Shown here one piece after another: positions 1 to 6,798 of a stretch of 14,109 nt of DNA. Every line of letters starts with the position of its first letter. The stretch's first letter is position 1. The stretch lies in the NCBI GenBank assembly GCA_026014605.1, contig JAOZIC010000198.1, positions 1-14,109 on the forward strand, read 5' to 3'. Both the position numbers and the translations under genes were made by a program. The DNA comes from Candidatus Bathyarchaeota archaeon (GTDB lineage: Archaea; Thermoproteota; Bathyarchaeia; Bathyarchaeales; Bathyarchaeaceae). Below the pieces are notes generated by a model. It saw nothing but the letters and a program-made list of their open reading frames with translations, searched no databases and was not told where the DNA came from.

Positions 1-18
1 GGGAACAAGTCCAACAGT

Positions 19-243
19 TTACCGAACAAGCATTGCACGCAAAGTGTCGGCTTTGGTGTCTTTTTTGTGGTCTAGTTCTTCTCTTAGGCTTTTGATTTCG
101 CTTTTCAGGTTCATTATCTCCAAGAGAAGGAACGCATTGCCGCATCTGAAAAACTGTTCAACGTTTTCAGAAACGGTTTCCTCGCTGATGTGACCTCTTA
201 GTTTGGCTGATATCTCCTTTGCTAACAGTTTTTTTGGGTCCAT
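19..243 (-). CDS. Small hypothetical coiled-coil protein (74 aa)
   Basis: I do not recognise this protein. It begins at an ATG (241-243) and ends at TAA (19-21). The N-terminal half is short amphipathic helical sequence (a LLAKEISAKL stretch near residues 6-15). The middle to C-terminal half (about residues 36-60) is rich in Leu, Glu and Lys with a heptad-like pattern (LLLEIMNLKSEIKSLREEL), so a short coiled coil and oligomerisation are likely. It has no signal peptide, membrane segment or metal-binding cluster; the only Cys is near residue 34. No strong Shine-Dalgarno sequence precedes the start, so it may be translated from a leaderless or near-leaderless mRNA. It is soluble and probably cytoplasmic. 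Residue composition looks like a real protein, but function cannot be inferred. Confidence 0.55.
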   Translation of the reverse strand: MDPKKLLAKEISAKLRGHISEETVSENVEQFFRCGNAFLLLEIMNLKSEIKSLREELDHKKDTKADTLRAMLVR

Positions 244-449
244 TGTAATCGCATCAACATATTGTTTTTGAGCAATAACACTTATGAAAACAAGATTATT
301 ACAACGAATCTATTTTTCACATTAAGAGAGGTCGTCTCTCAGAAACTGAATAACAGGCACTGTTTTACCGAAAACAGCGGTGGCGCAACATATTTCTTGG
401 GAAACTAATTTATTATCAATCGTATTATAGCGGTAGGAAGGGACGCAAT
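244..449. other. Intergenic stretch with two small hairpins
   Basis: This divergent region separates the 74-aa gene (minus) from the membrane protein gene (plus). It holds two perfect small inverted repeats: GAGAG/CTCTC at 326-330 and 336-340, and CTGTTTT/AAAACAG at 360-366 and 371-377 with loop ACCG. A third segment, AACAG at 352-356, can compete for the left arm of the second hairpin. I see no open frame, tRNA or clear C/D-box RNA here. The only promoter-like element is the AT-rich box at 407-417. Confidence 0.5.
407..417 (+). promoter_or_regulatory. Putative TATA box for the 450-815 gene
   Basis: The AT-rich run AATTTATTATC lies about 35-40 bases before the ATG at 450, the usual place for an archaeal TATA box feeding a short leader. 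A purine-rich ribosome binding site (AGGAAGGGA) follows just before the start codon. Prediction by eye only. Confidence 0.35.
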
Positions 450-815
450 ATGGCTTCAGAAACAAGCACAAAGTCAAGAAATACACTAGTATTACTGATT
501 TCAGTTTTCTATTTCATAGCGGGAATCGCAGTATTAGGCCTCTTCGCAATGGAAAGTGCATCTGCACCAATCCACCTGCTAATCTTGGGAATTGTCAGCC
601 TAGTCACAGGCTACAGCGTGTACGCGATGAAAAAATGGTCAACAATTCTTGTAGTTGGAACGCTGGGCATGGGATTAACGTTTGGCGCAGTAAACCTGTC
701 AACCGCACTAGCCATTGACGCAGGAATGTTGTTCACCGTGGCAATGGTAGGCTACATGATTCTGTTGGTTATCGCTTCACTTTTCGCGTTAGCACAGCGA
801 GAAAACTTCAACTAA
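450..815 (+). CDS. Small four-helix integral membrane protein (121 aa)
   Basis: Family not recognised. After a short polar, Ser/Thr/Lys-rich N-terminus (residues 1-10) there are four hydrophobic helices at about 11-33, 41-60, 65-87 and 91-115, and a short polar tail (RENFN). The only notable charged cytoplasmic-type loop is the MKKW between helices 2 and 3, consistent with a cytoplasmic loop under the positive-inside rule and with both termini also inside. There are no catalytic motifs. The ATG at 450 is preceded by a purine-rich AGGAAGGGA, which supports this start. The gene stands alone on the plus strand and converges on moeA, with only five bases between the two stop codons and an imperfect hairpin across the junction. 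Most likely a small hypothetical membrane protein typical of archaea. Confidence 0.7.
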   Translation: MASETSTKSRNTLVLLISVFYFIAGIAVLGLFAMESASAPIHLLILGIVSLVTGYSVYAMKKWSTILVVGTLGMGLTFGAVNLSTALAIDAGMLFTVAMVGYMILLVIASLFALAQRENFN

Positions 816-831
816 ACAGGTTAACTTGTTT
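814..831. terminator. Convergent-junction dyad (AAACAGG-TTAA-CTTGTTT)
   Basis: A seven-pair stem (one G-U in one orientation) with a four-base loop spans the gap between the plus-strand stop (813-815) and the minus-strand moeA stop (821-823). It could end or stabilise transcripts from both sides. Archaeal terminators are usually U-tracts rather than hairpins, so the role is inferred from position alone. Confidence 0.35.
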
Positions 832-2077
832 TGGGCTTTGTTAGTTTCCCAAACAAGTAAACAGTTATTTCTTTTCCAACATCCACAAACTGTTGTTTTT
901 CAGAAATCTCCACAAACCCGTCAGCCTTAGACAACGTAGTAATCGCCCCAGACAACCCCGTAGGAACAGGGCTGACAAACAGTTTTCCGTCTTTGCCGTA
1001 AGAGAGGTTAACCATAACAAAGGTTCGGCGTCCCCTTGCAGGAAACATCTTCTGAGCCGCAACAGCACAAACTTTGGGCAAATCCTCTTCTGGTCTGCCA
1101 GCAAGCTTAGCCAAAACAGGGTGAACAAACACTCTGTACATGAACAGGGACGAAGTCGGGTTCCCCGGAAGAGAAAACACGGGTTTGTTGTCTACTATGG
1201 CGATGGTTATTGGTTTTCCAGGTTTTACGGCGACTCCAGAAATGATTACACCGGGTTTGCCTAGGCTATCCACAACGTTTGGAGTGAAGTCTTTAGGACC
1301 AACCGAAACTCCACCAGAAGTAATCACAGCATCAGAGGACTCCAACGCCTTTTGCAACGCTTTTGTTAGTTCTTCTTTTTCGTCGGGAACAATTCCAAGA
1401 TTAGTTGATTCGCACCCGCTTTCTGTTACTGCAGCACTTAAGGTGTGAGCGTTAATGTCGTATATCTTTCCAGCAGGCAAAGGGTTTCCAGGTGCAACAA
1501 CTTCTGCGCCAGTAGACAAAATAGCCACCCTAGGACGCAAATAAACCTCAACTTCAACCAGTCCAACAGCAGCCAAAACACCGATTTCGCGGCTACCTAA
1601 AAACCGTCCACGTTCCAGAACGGTTTCTCCTTTTTTGATGTCTGAACCTGCCGCCATCACGTTTTCTGTGGCGGATACTGGTCGGTGAACATAAACTGTG
1701 TCTCCTTGGCGGTTAGTTTGCTCAACCATAACAACCGCGTCTGCTCCTTCGGGCAAAGGTGCACCAGTAACGATTTCTGCGGCTAAACCTTGTTTTACAA
1801 CAGCTTTTGGAGGCTCGCCTATTGCCACGTGTCCACAAAAAGTGAATGAAACGGGTTGTTCTTCGCTTGCGCCAAAACTGTCCGCAGCCTTTATCGCGTA
1901 TCCATCCACGGTTGAGCGGCTAAACGGCGGAATATCTAAAGAAGATACAACGTTTTGGGCTAAAACTCTGCCATGTGCTTTGGAAAGGTTGACGCGTTCT
2001 GTTCCAAGAGGTTTTGCACAATAGTTTTGGTTTAGAACCAGTTTTGCTTCGTCATAACTTAGAAGTTTTCTGAACAT
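821..2077 (-). CDS. moeA: Molybdopterin molybdenumtransferase MoeA, paralogue with intact KPGKP motif
   Basis: MoeA-family enzyme that inserts molybdate or tungstate into adenylylated molybdopterin, the last common step of Mo/W cofactor synthesis in the cytoplasm. Length 418 aa is normal. Visible family motifs in order: PFSRSTVDGYAI (about 51-62, with the conserved Asp of the VDGYA loop), TGAPLPEGADAVVMVEQ (104-120), ILSTGAEVV (186-194), the MPT-binding ITSGGVSVGPKDF (252-264), VAVKPGKP (282-289) and SLPGNPTSS (302-310). The C-terminal beta domain (about 335-410) follows. The ATG at 2077 is preceded by GGGGGAG overlapping the upstream stop. Only one base separates it from the upstream moeA paralogue, so the two are co-transcribed and probably translationally coupled. 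No MogA-type adenylyltransferase or other cofactor gene is in the window. Which metal each paralogue serves cannot be read from sequence. Confidence 0.93.
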   Translation of the reverse strand: MFRKLLSYDEAKLVLNQNYCAKPLGTERVNLSKAHGRVLAQNVVSSLDIPPFSRSTVDGYAIKAADSFGASEEQPVSFTFCGHVAIGEPPKAVVKQGLAAEIVTGAPLPEGADAVVMVEQTNRQGDTVYVHRPVSATENVMAAGSDIKKGETVLERGRFLGSREIGVLAAVGLVEVEVYLRPRVAILSTGAEVVAPGNPLPAGKIYDINAHTLSAAVTESGCESTNLGIVPDEKEELTKALQKALESSDAVITSGGVSVGPKDFTPNVVDSLGKPGVIISGVAVKPGKPITIAIVDNKPVFSLPGNPTSSLFMYRVFVHPVLAKLAGRPEEDLPKVCAVAAQKMFPARGRRTFVMVNLSYGKDGKLFVSPVPTGLSGAITTLSKADGFVEISEKQQFVDVGKEITVYLFGKLTKPKTS

Positions 2078-2078
2078 G

Positions 2079-3308
2079 TTACTCCCCCACGATACAGGAA
2101 AACAGTTTCACTTTAACCGATTCGCCTTCATCCACGCCTTCACGGTTCTCAGGAATTATCACATACCCGTTTGCTCGTGTCATTGTAGTAAGCACACCCG
2201 AACCAGTTACCCGCACGGGCTCAGCAAAATATTCTCCGTCTTTTTCATACACACGCACACGCAAAAAGACCCTGCGTCCCAACGCGCCTGCGACTCGTTT
2301 GGTTAATTTGGCTTCAACTGTGGGTCTGAACTCGTTTATTCCAAGCATCTTAAGCAAGGTAGGTCGAGTGAACGCTTCAAAACCTACGGTTGCGGCTACG
2401 GGGTTTCCTGACAGCACAAAAACGGGTTTGCCTTTAAGAATCGCCAACGCAGTGGGCATTCCGGGTCTTATGGCTACGCCGTGCACTACTATTCCGGGTT
2501 TTCCGATTTTGTTTACAGCCAAAGGAACAAAGTCAGGATACCCAACGCTTGTTCCACCAGTTGTGATGACGGCGTCGGCTTGCTCTAAGCCTTCCTCAAT
2601 CTTTTTAATTATAGTATCAAGGTCGTCTTTGACCAGACCCAAGTTCAGGGGTTCTGCGCCGACCTGTTTGCACATGTTTGAAAAGGTTAAGCGGTTGGTT
2701 TCCACAATTTTTCCGGGTTCAAGTTTGTTTCCTAACTCCACAAGTTCGCTTCCAGTTGCCAAAATAGCGACTTTAGGTTTACGCACAACAGGAACATGTG
2801 TTTCACCCAACGCTGCAAGCAACCCCAAATGGTGAGGGTTCAACCGAATGTTTACGGGTACGGCTATGTTTCCTTTGGTTACGTCTTCGCCCATGTTAGA
2901 AACGTTTCTGCCCGGAGTTATTGTTGCCCTTAACTCGATTTGGTTTTCCATTTTTTTTGTGTACTCAAGCATAACTACGGCGTCGGCGCCTTCGGGAACT
3001 GGGTTTCCGGTCCATAGTTCTTTTGCTTGGTTTTCGCCAACTTTGCCGTTTGTTAGTTCGAAAATTTTTGGCTTAAACGCGGAAACGCCAAAGGTGTCTT
3101 TTGCTCTTACGGCGTAACCGTCAACTGCTGAGCGGTTAAAAAGTGGCAGATTATATTTTGCTTTGATGTCTTGTGCTGTTACTCGTCCCAACGCTTCTTG
3201 AATTGGGATTTGTTCAGATTCTAACATTTTTGGTTTGAGTTGCTGCAGAAAAGTTTGAAGAGCTTCGTCCACATCTGTTAGTTTTTCAAATCCTTTAAGC
3301 CGCGCCAA
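2079..3308 (-). CDS. moeA: MoeA-family molybdenum/tungsten cofactor enzyme, divergent paralogue
   Basis: Second MoeA-family protein (409 aa), first gene of the two-gene operon. It begins MARLKGFEKL, a common opening for archaeal MoeA, from a TTG codon at 3308. A GAGG seven bases upstream, and an in-frame TGA just before (3318-3320), decide this start. Motifs: LFNRSAVDGYAVRAK (56-70), TGNPVPEGADAVVMLEYT (100-117), ILATGSELV (182-190), ITTGGTSVGYPDF (248-260), VAIRPGMP (278-285), VLSGNPVAATVGF (298-310), and a C-terminal beta domain from about 330. It differs from its neighbour in the loop that reads KPGKP there: here it is RPGMP, so both lysines are replaced. The overall fold and substrate pocket look intact. 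Likely role: metal insertion into molybdopterin, perhaps specialised for the other metal or substrate than its partner; that division of labour is inference. Confidence 0.9.
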   Translation of the reverse strand: MARLKGFEKLTDVDEALQTFLQQLKPKMLESEQIPIQEALGRVTAQDIKAKYNLPLFNRSAVDGYAVRAKDTFGVSAFKPKIFELTNGKVGENQAKELWTGNPVPEGADAVVMLEYTKKMENQIELRATITPGRNVSNMGEDVTKGNIAVPVNIRLNPHHLGLLAALGETHVPVVRKPKVAILATGSELVELGNKLEPGKIVETNRLTFSNMCKQVGAEPLNLGLVKDDLDTIIKKIEEGLEQADAVITTGGTSVGYPDFVPLAVNKIGKPGIVVHGVAIRPGMPTALAILKGKPVFVLSGNPVAATVGFEAFTRPTLLKMLGINEFRPTVEAKLTKRVAGALGRRVFLRVRVYEKDGEYFAEPVRVTGSGVLTTMTRANGYVIIPENREGVDEGESVKVKLFSCIVGE

Positions 3309-3355
3309 AGCTAAGCCTCATCAAAGAGCAAGAAAGTCTGGTTACAAAAACTTAT

Positions 3356-3382
3356 CGTAAAAAAACAAAACGAAAAAAAGGG
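3356..3382 (-). terminator. U-rich terminator behind the 3408-4193 gene
   Basis: Read on the minus strand this is CCC followed by T7, CGTTTTG and T7. It lies about 25-50 bases past the stop of the membrane protein gene and before the moeA pair. Oligo-U runs of this kind are the usual archaeal transcription terminators, so the moeA pair probably has its own promoter, or depends on readthrough. Confidence 0.5.
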
Positions 3383-3407
3383 TAACAAACAAGGAAATAA
3401 TCAGTAT

Positions 3408-4193
3408 TTAGCGGCGGAAAACTGATTTTGAGGAGTTAACATAGAACAGCGCAGCCAATGCTGAAATCCAAGCAGCGGCATTCTGGCAGAAAACATAGCT
3501 TAGCATTATGTCTGCGCCAGTCAAGGAGGCTGGAGGACCTATCAAGCCTGAAAATGCGTTGCTAAAGCCTATTGCTATGGAGTTTAAGCCAGTTACTATG
3601 GGAACTAGTGCGTCGGCTAACCCTTGCATTATTCCTTGCAGGGTCGAGGTTGTGCTGTAAAGTCCTACAACAAAGTCTGCAAACAGGCGTGGGTATGCCA
3701 ATAGCGCCAATATGACAGCTGATAACAAAAAGAAAGTCAACAGGGTTACTGTGCTTTCAAAGACTGCCTCGTTCAAAGACAGCCGTCCGTGTAATCCTGA
3801 GTCTGTGTCTGATAATGCTTTGCCGATTTTGTTAAAAAAGTTGGTAATAGAATCGGTGAAGCTTGTTTGTTTGCGTTTTGTGTGTCTGCGTCTGCTGGTG
3901 CGTGTTTTTGAGACTTTAGGGGAAGCTGTTCTTCTTGGGCTTTTTATTATGTTGTTTGTTAAGTAAATCCAGCTTGAAACAAGCACAACAATTACTGCCA
4001 AAGGAACCAGATGATACAGTGGACTAATAGGCAGTGGAGCTAAAGAGATGTCTGTTAGCCCTGCGTACGAGAAAAAGGAGACCATAACTACTTCACAAAT
4101 AAGTGCAAGAACTACAAACACTCCGATAAGTGATAGCCCTTGTGGGGCAGTCCAACTAAAAGTTGAAAGGTCGTTTTTGGTTTCAGATGCCAT
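3408..4193 (-). CDS. Multi-pass membrane protein of unknown function (261 aa)
   Basis: Family not recognised. I start it at the ATG at 4193 (MASETKND...) because GGTGAGG lies 11 bases upstream. A longer in-frame reading from TTG at 4229 would add 12 mostly charged residues and has no ribosome binding site. Layout in the 261-aa form: hydrophobic helices at about 18-44 and 55-75, then a strongly basic linker (about 78-108) with RTSRRRHTKRK. A soluble segment with a short amphipathic helix follows, then further helices at about 139-175, 185-210 and 225-250, ending in SSKSVFRR. The Arg/Lys-rich linker would face the cytoplasm and could touch RNA, DNA or lipid head groups; this is inference. The gene is a monocistron, divergent from the zinc-ribbon gene, with a U-rich terminator behind it. 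No transporter or enzyme signature was seen. Confidence 0.7.
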   Translation of the reverse strand: MASETKNDLSTFSWTAPQGLSLIGVFVVLALICEVVMVSFFSYAGLTDISLAPLPISPLYHLVPLAVIVVLVSSWIYLTNNIIKSPRRTASPKVSKTRTSRRRHTKRKQTSFTDSITNFFNKIGKALSDTDSGLHGRLSLNEAVFESTVTLLTFFLLSAVILALLAYPRLFADFVVGLYSTTSTLQGIMQGLADALVPIVTGLNSIAIGFSNAFSGLIGPPASLTGADIMLSYVFCQNAAAWISALAALFYVNSSKSVFRR

Positions 4194-4261
4194 TTTTTCT
4201 TTTTCCTCACCGTTTATTGAAGTGTCCAATTGAGTTTGTTTTACGTAGTTATAACGTTTTC

Positions 4262-4271
4262 ATATTTAATT
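4262..4271 (-). promoter_or_regulatory. Putative TATA box for the 3408-4193 gene
   Basis: On the minus strand the element reads AATTAAATAT. It is about 70 bases before the preferred ATG (4193), which predicts a start of transcription near 4240 and a leader of roughly 45 bases containing the GGTGAGG site. Confidence 0.45.
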
Positions 4272-4371
4272 TTGACGCGTCTTCAAGCTTTTGAGGTGTT
4301 TGGGGTGGATAAAAGTAAAACAACTCGTATGTCAAAAGTGTATGTTGAATACAAATTCGTTATCCATAAGA

Positions 4372-4379
4372 TTTTAAAT
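4372..4379 (+). promoter_or_regulatory. Putative TATA box for the zinc-ribbon gene
   Basis: TTTTAAAT sits about 75 bases before the ATG at 4451. Transcription would begin near 4400, giving a leader of about 50 bases. That leader contains GCGGT/ACCGC arms (4409-4413 and 4423-4427) with an AGGAG in the loop. The real ribosome binding site AGGAG is at 4439-4443, seven bases before the start. Confidence 0.45.
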
Positions 4380-4450
4380 GGCTTTTACTTATAGCTAGCG
4401 TCCTAGAAGCGGTTAGGAGAACACCGCAGGTCAAAAAAAGGAGACAGTGT

Positions 4451-5419
4451 ATGCCCAAAGCGTCCAAGAAAGACCAGCTTAAGCTTTATAAAGACCATAA
4501 AGTTCAGCTTCTTATCAGCAGGTTTGTCAGCGAAGAGCTTGGCACAATGAACCCAACTTTTGACCCAAAACACGGTTTTAAATTTCCAATAGTTGAAGAA
4601 ATCGTTGGAGAATCCAACGTGGACGATTTTTTGCAGAAACTGTATGAAGGCGATGTCTTAGAAAGAAAACTCTACGACAAGATTGTTTACTGCCCAACAT
4701 GTGATTCAGCAAATGTTTCCATTCATTATACTTGTCCGCAATGCAAATCGTTTGACATCAAAAAAAGTGCCTTAATTGAACACATAAAATGTGGATACAT
4801 CGACAAAGAGGATGCTTTTCAAAAAGACGGCAAACTGGTTTGTCCAAGATGTCACAGAGACCTAGTTACTCCAGATTTGGACTATAACAGAGCAGGTGTA
4901 TGGTGTACCTGTAAACAGTGTAACAAAAGCTTTGATATCCCAGTGCCATCTCATTTTTGCCGCGACTGCAAAGACAACTTTACTTTTGAAGAGGCAGTCT
5001 ACAAAGACGTTTACTCTTACAGTTTGACTCCAGACGCTAAAAAAGAAGCAACACTAGGCTGGATTCTGATAGGACCAATAATGGAGCTTTTGGAAGGTTT
5101 AGGATACACAGTGGAAAGCCCCGGATTCTTGGATGGAAAATCTGGAACACGCCACATGTTCGATTTAACAGCAACAATTAACGGAAAGAACCTGACGGCA
5201 ATCGATGTTGCAACTTCGTCTGATGTTGTTTCTGAACAATCTGTAATTTCGATGTTCGCCAAAATTTTTGATGCTACTCCAGAAAAAGCGTGCCTTGTTG
5301 CAATACCAAAAATGAGTGAAGCAGGCAGAAACTTGGCAAAGCTGTATAAAATCGAGTTAATCGAAGCAAAAGACCAAAACGATGCAATAGTTGCACTAAG
5401 AGATTGTGTAACAAATTAA
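4451..5419 (+). CDS. Multi-zinc-ribbon protein with C-terminal restriction-endonuclease-like domain (TackOD1-like)
   Basis: 322-aa soluble protein in three parts. Residues 1-78 form a helical N-terminus. Residues 81-173 carry a dense set of zinc ligands: CPTC (81, 84), CPQC (95, 98), EHIKCG (His111, Cys114), CPRC (131, 134), CTCKQC (152-157) and CRDC (170, 173). This Cys order, with IEH..CG and DY..AGV between pairs, resembles the TackOD1 output domain described in TACK-archaeal signalling proteins. Residues about 205-305 look like a restriction-endonuclease fold: MELLEGLGYTV helix, GKSGTRHMFDL with a conserved-looking Asp, then LTAIDVA, and a later helix-strand pair ending in YKIELIEA. The usual (D/E)xK is replaced by DVA, so cleavage activity is doubtful; nucleic-acid binding is the better guess. 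AGGAG at 4439 supports the ATG at 4451. It is monocistronic and converges on the pilus operon with five bases between stops. Confidence 0.75.
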   Translation: MPKASKKDQLKLYKDHKVQLLISRFVSEELGTMNPTFDPKHGFKFPIVEEIVGESNVDDFLQKLYEGDVLERKLYDKIVYCPTCDSANVSIHYTCPQCKSFDIKKSALIEHIKCGYIDKEDAFQKDGKLVCPRCHRDLVTPDLDYNRAGVWCTCKQCNKSFDIPVPSHFCRDCKDNFTFEEAVYKDVYSYSLTPDAKKEATLGWILIGPIMELLEGLGYTVESPGFLDGKSGTRHMFDLTATINGKNLTAIDVATSSDVVSEQSVISMFAKIFDATPEKACLVAIPKMSEAGRNLAKLYKIELIEAKDQNDAIVALRDCVTN

Positions 5420-5439
5420 GCAGTTTATGAGTAAACTGC
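5420..5439. terminator. Perfect convergent-junction hairpin (GCAGTTTA-TGAG-TAAACTGC)
   Basis: An exact eight-pair inverted repeat with a four-base loop begins one base after the plus-strand stop codon (5417-5419) and includes the minus-strand stop of the large pilin gene (5425-5427). Because it is symmetrical, both converging mRNAs would end in the same hairpin. There is no U-tract, so 3'-end protection or transcript separation is as likely as termination. Confidence 0.45.
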
Positions 5440-6798
5440 GATGTTTCCGCGTTCAGTTACCACTTTGATGGTGTAATCAGTTTCTGGCAATACTATACCG
5501 TACTTGGTATAGTCCTTGGTTGCCGCCGAGTTTACAAAAAAGTTCACATCGTACCGTTCGTGACCTGTTGAATCGATAACCCAAACTGAAACAATGTGAG
5601 CGGTTAAGCCTGCGTGGTTTCTGAACGTGAACTTGGTTCCATCTGTTTTCAGTTTTACTCCAAAAAAGTCAATGTCCACAGTTGTTTGGGTTGCATCCGG
5701 GTTTTGGTCTACAAGTCGGATGTTTATTGTGCCGTCACTGCGAACATAGTTTTGCCATGCGTCAGTCATATTCACCGTATAGTAGTCCCAACCAGTTGTC
5801 GGGTTATGCCCTGTGGTGATATTGAAACCAGAGTCACTATAGCTACCGGATGCCCAGTTGTAGGCTTGAAGATACCAAGTGTCGCTTACGTCGCTGGCGC
5901 GGTAACCCAACTGAATTTCTACGGTTTGAACCGAATCTAACGGATACTCAGACACATCAAAATCAAACGAATTGCTAAAACCAAGGGAAAAAGAGGCAAT
6001 TCCCGCGTTCTTGTTTACAGTAACCAAATCTACGCCTGCATATTCATAGTCTCTAACGGTTTTGGCGTACCACCTTATTTGGAAGTCAGAAACAAAATAG
6101 TGACCATCTTTTATGGTTTCGGTATAGTGGTGCCAACCGTCCCAAAATTCAACCGAATTCAAATCGCGGTATGATATCCACTTATTACCATCAAATAACT
6201 CAAGCTCAAAATCGTCAGAATCTAAACCCTGATCAAACCACCAAAAATCAATGTCTATTGACTCGGCATCTGAGCAGTCCATACTAGGAGTGGTCAAATA
6301 CCCTGATGCACCGCCTCCACCCCAGCCCTCGCCTTCGAAAAATGCGGAAAATTTACCATCGTATGCTTGTTCGCTATCTATGTACCAGTTACTACCTAAG
6401 GTTACGCTCCAACCTTTCGGAGGCCAATCATCTTCAAAACTTTCTTCTTTGATAAACGTGGTTGAACCAGAACCACTACTTGTGGTTTCTGTGAAACGTT
6501 CAAAATCAGTGTCTACAGCTTGGGTATCCAAGTAGGTTCCTTGTGTCCTTGCTCCAGAACTAACCGTGAACTCGGATGCTGCCGTAAACCAAGGAGACTC
6601 TGTTGTAACAGATTCAACGTTAATGATGCTGATTTCTTCTTTGAGTTTCTCGTAGTCAAGTTGCGTCATTTCATAGTTCCACAAAACTATGTTTGAAACA
6701 ATAGCCAGAATAACCACCAGACTAAGAGCCACAACAATGATGTTGCTTACTCCCCGCTTGTTACGTTTAAACCGGCGACAAGTAGTAATCAACAACAA
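5425..6798 (-). CDS. Large type IV pilin-like adhesin with inserted lectin-like modules (457 aa)
   Basis: Secreted filament or surface protein. The N-terminus has a class III signal peptide: basic KRNKRG (11-16) followed by the hydrophobic helix VSNIIVVALSLVVILAIVSN (17-36); cleavage is expected after Gly16. A short helix (44-56) and strand IINVESV (58-64) follow. Residues about 80-383 are beta-rich. SFEDDWPPKGW (120-130), SGYLTTPSM (165-173) and the acidic, aromatic DIDFWWFDQ (182-190) resemble choice-of-anchor J/MAM-type adhesin modules. TWYLQAYNWASGSYSDSGFN (307-326) to VDIDFFGV (374-381) is a second sandwich. Residues 389-457 resemble the head of the small upstream pilin, including the closing VTERGNI. 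The start is TTG at 6798: no ATG precedes the signal peptide, and AGGAGAGG lies five bases upstream. The gene overlaps the small pilin by 32 bases and is last in the operon. Likely a tip or adhesive pilin; ligand unknown. Confidence 0.82.
   Translation of the reverse strand: MLLITTCRRFKRNKRGVSNIIVVALSLVVILAIVSNIVLWNYEMTQLDYEKLKEEISIINVESVTTESPWFTAASEFTVSSGARTQGTYLDTQAVDTDFERFTETTSSGSGSTTFIKEESFEDDWPPKGWSVTLGSNWYIDSEQAYDGKFSAFFEGEGWGGGGASGYLTTPSMDCSDAESIDIDFWWFDQGLDSDDFELELFDGNKWISYRDLNSVEFWDGWHHYTETIKDGHYFVSDFQIRWYAKTVRDYEYAGVDLVTVNKNAGIASFSLGFSNSFDFDVSEYPLDSVQTVEIQLGYRASDVSDTWYLQAYNWASGSYSDSGFNITTGHNPTTGWDYYTVNMTDAWQNYVRSDGTINIRLVDQNPDATQTTVDIDFFGVKLKTDGTKFTFRNHAGLTAHIVSVWVIDSTGHERYDVNFFVNSAATKDYTKYGIVLPETDYTIKVVTERGNIAVYS

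Noticed and set aside
893..1448. Long open frames on the plus strand opposite moeA
   Set aside because: They lie fully antisense to a strongly conserved gene, have low-complexity Ser/Thr/Pro composition typical of antisense reading, and no ribosome binding site.
2299..3117. Open frames of 178 and 89 residues on the plus strand opposite the second moeA
   Set aside because: Mirror reading of MoeA codons; no motif, no promoter, no start signal.
450..4193. Shared MASET opening of the two small membrane proteins as evidence of homology
   Set aside because: Only five residues match; the proteins differ in length, topology and the rest of the sequence.
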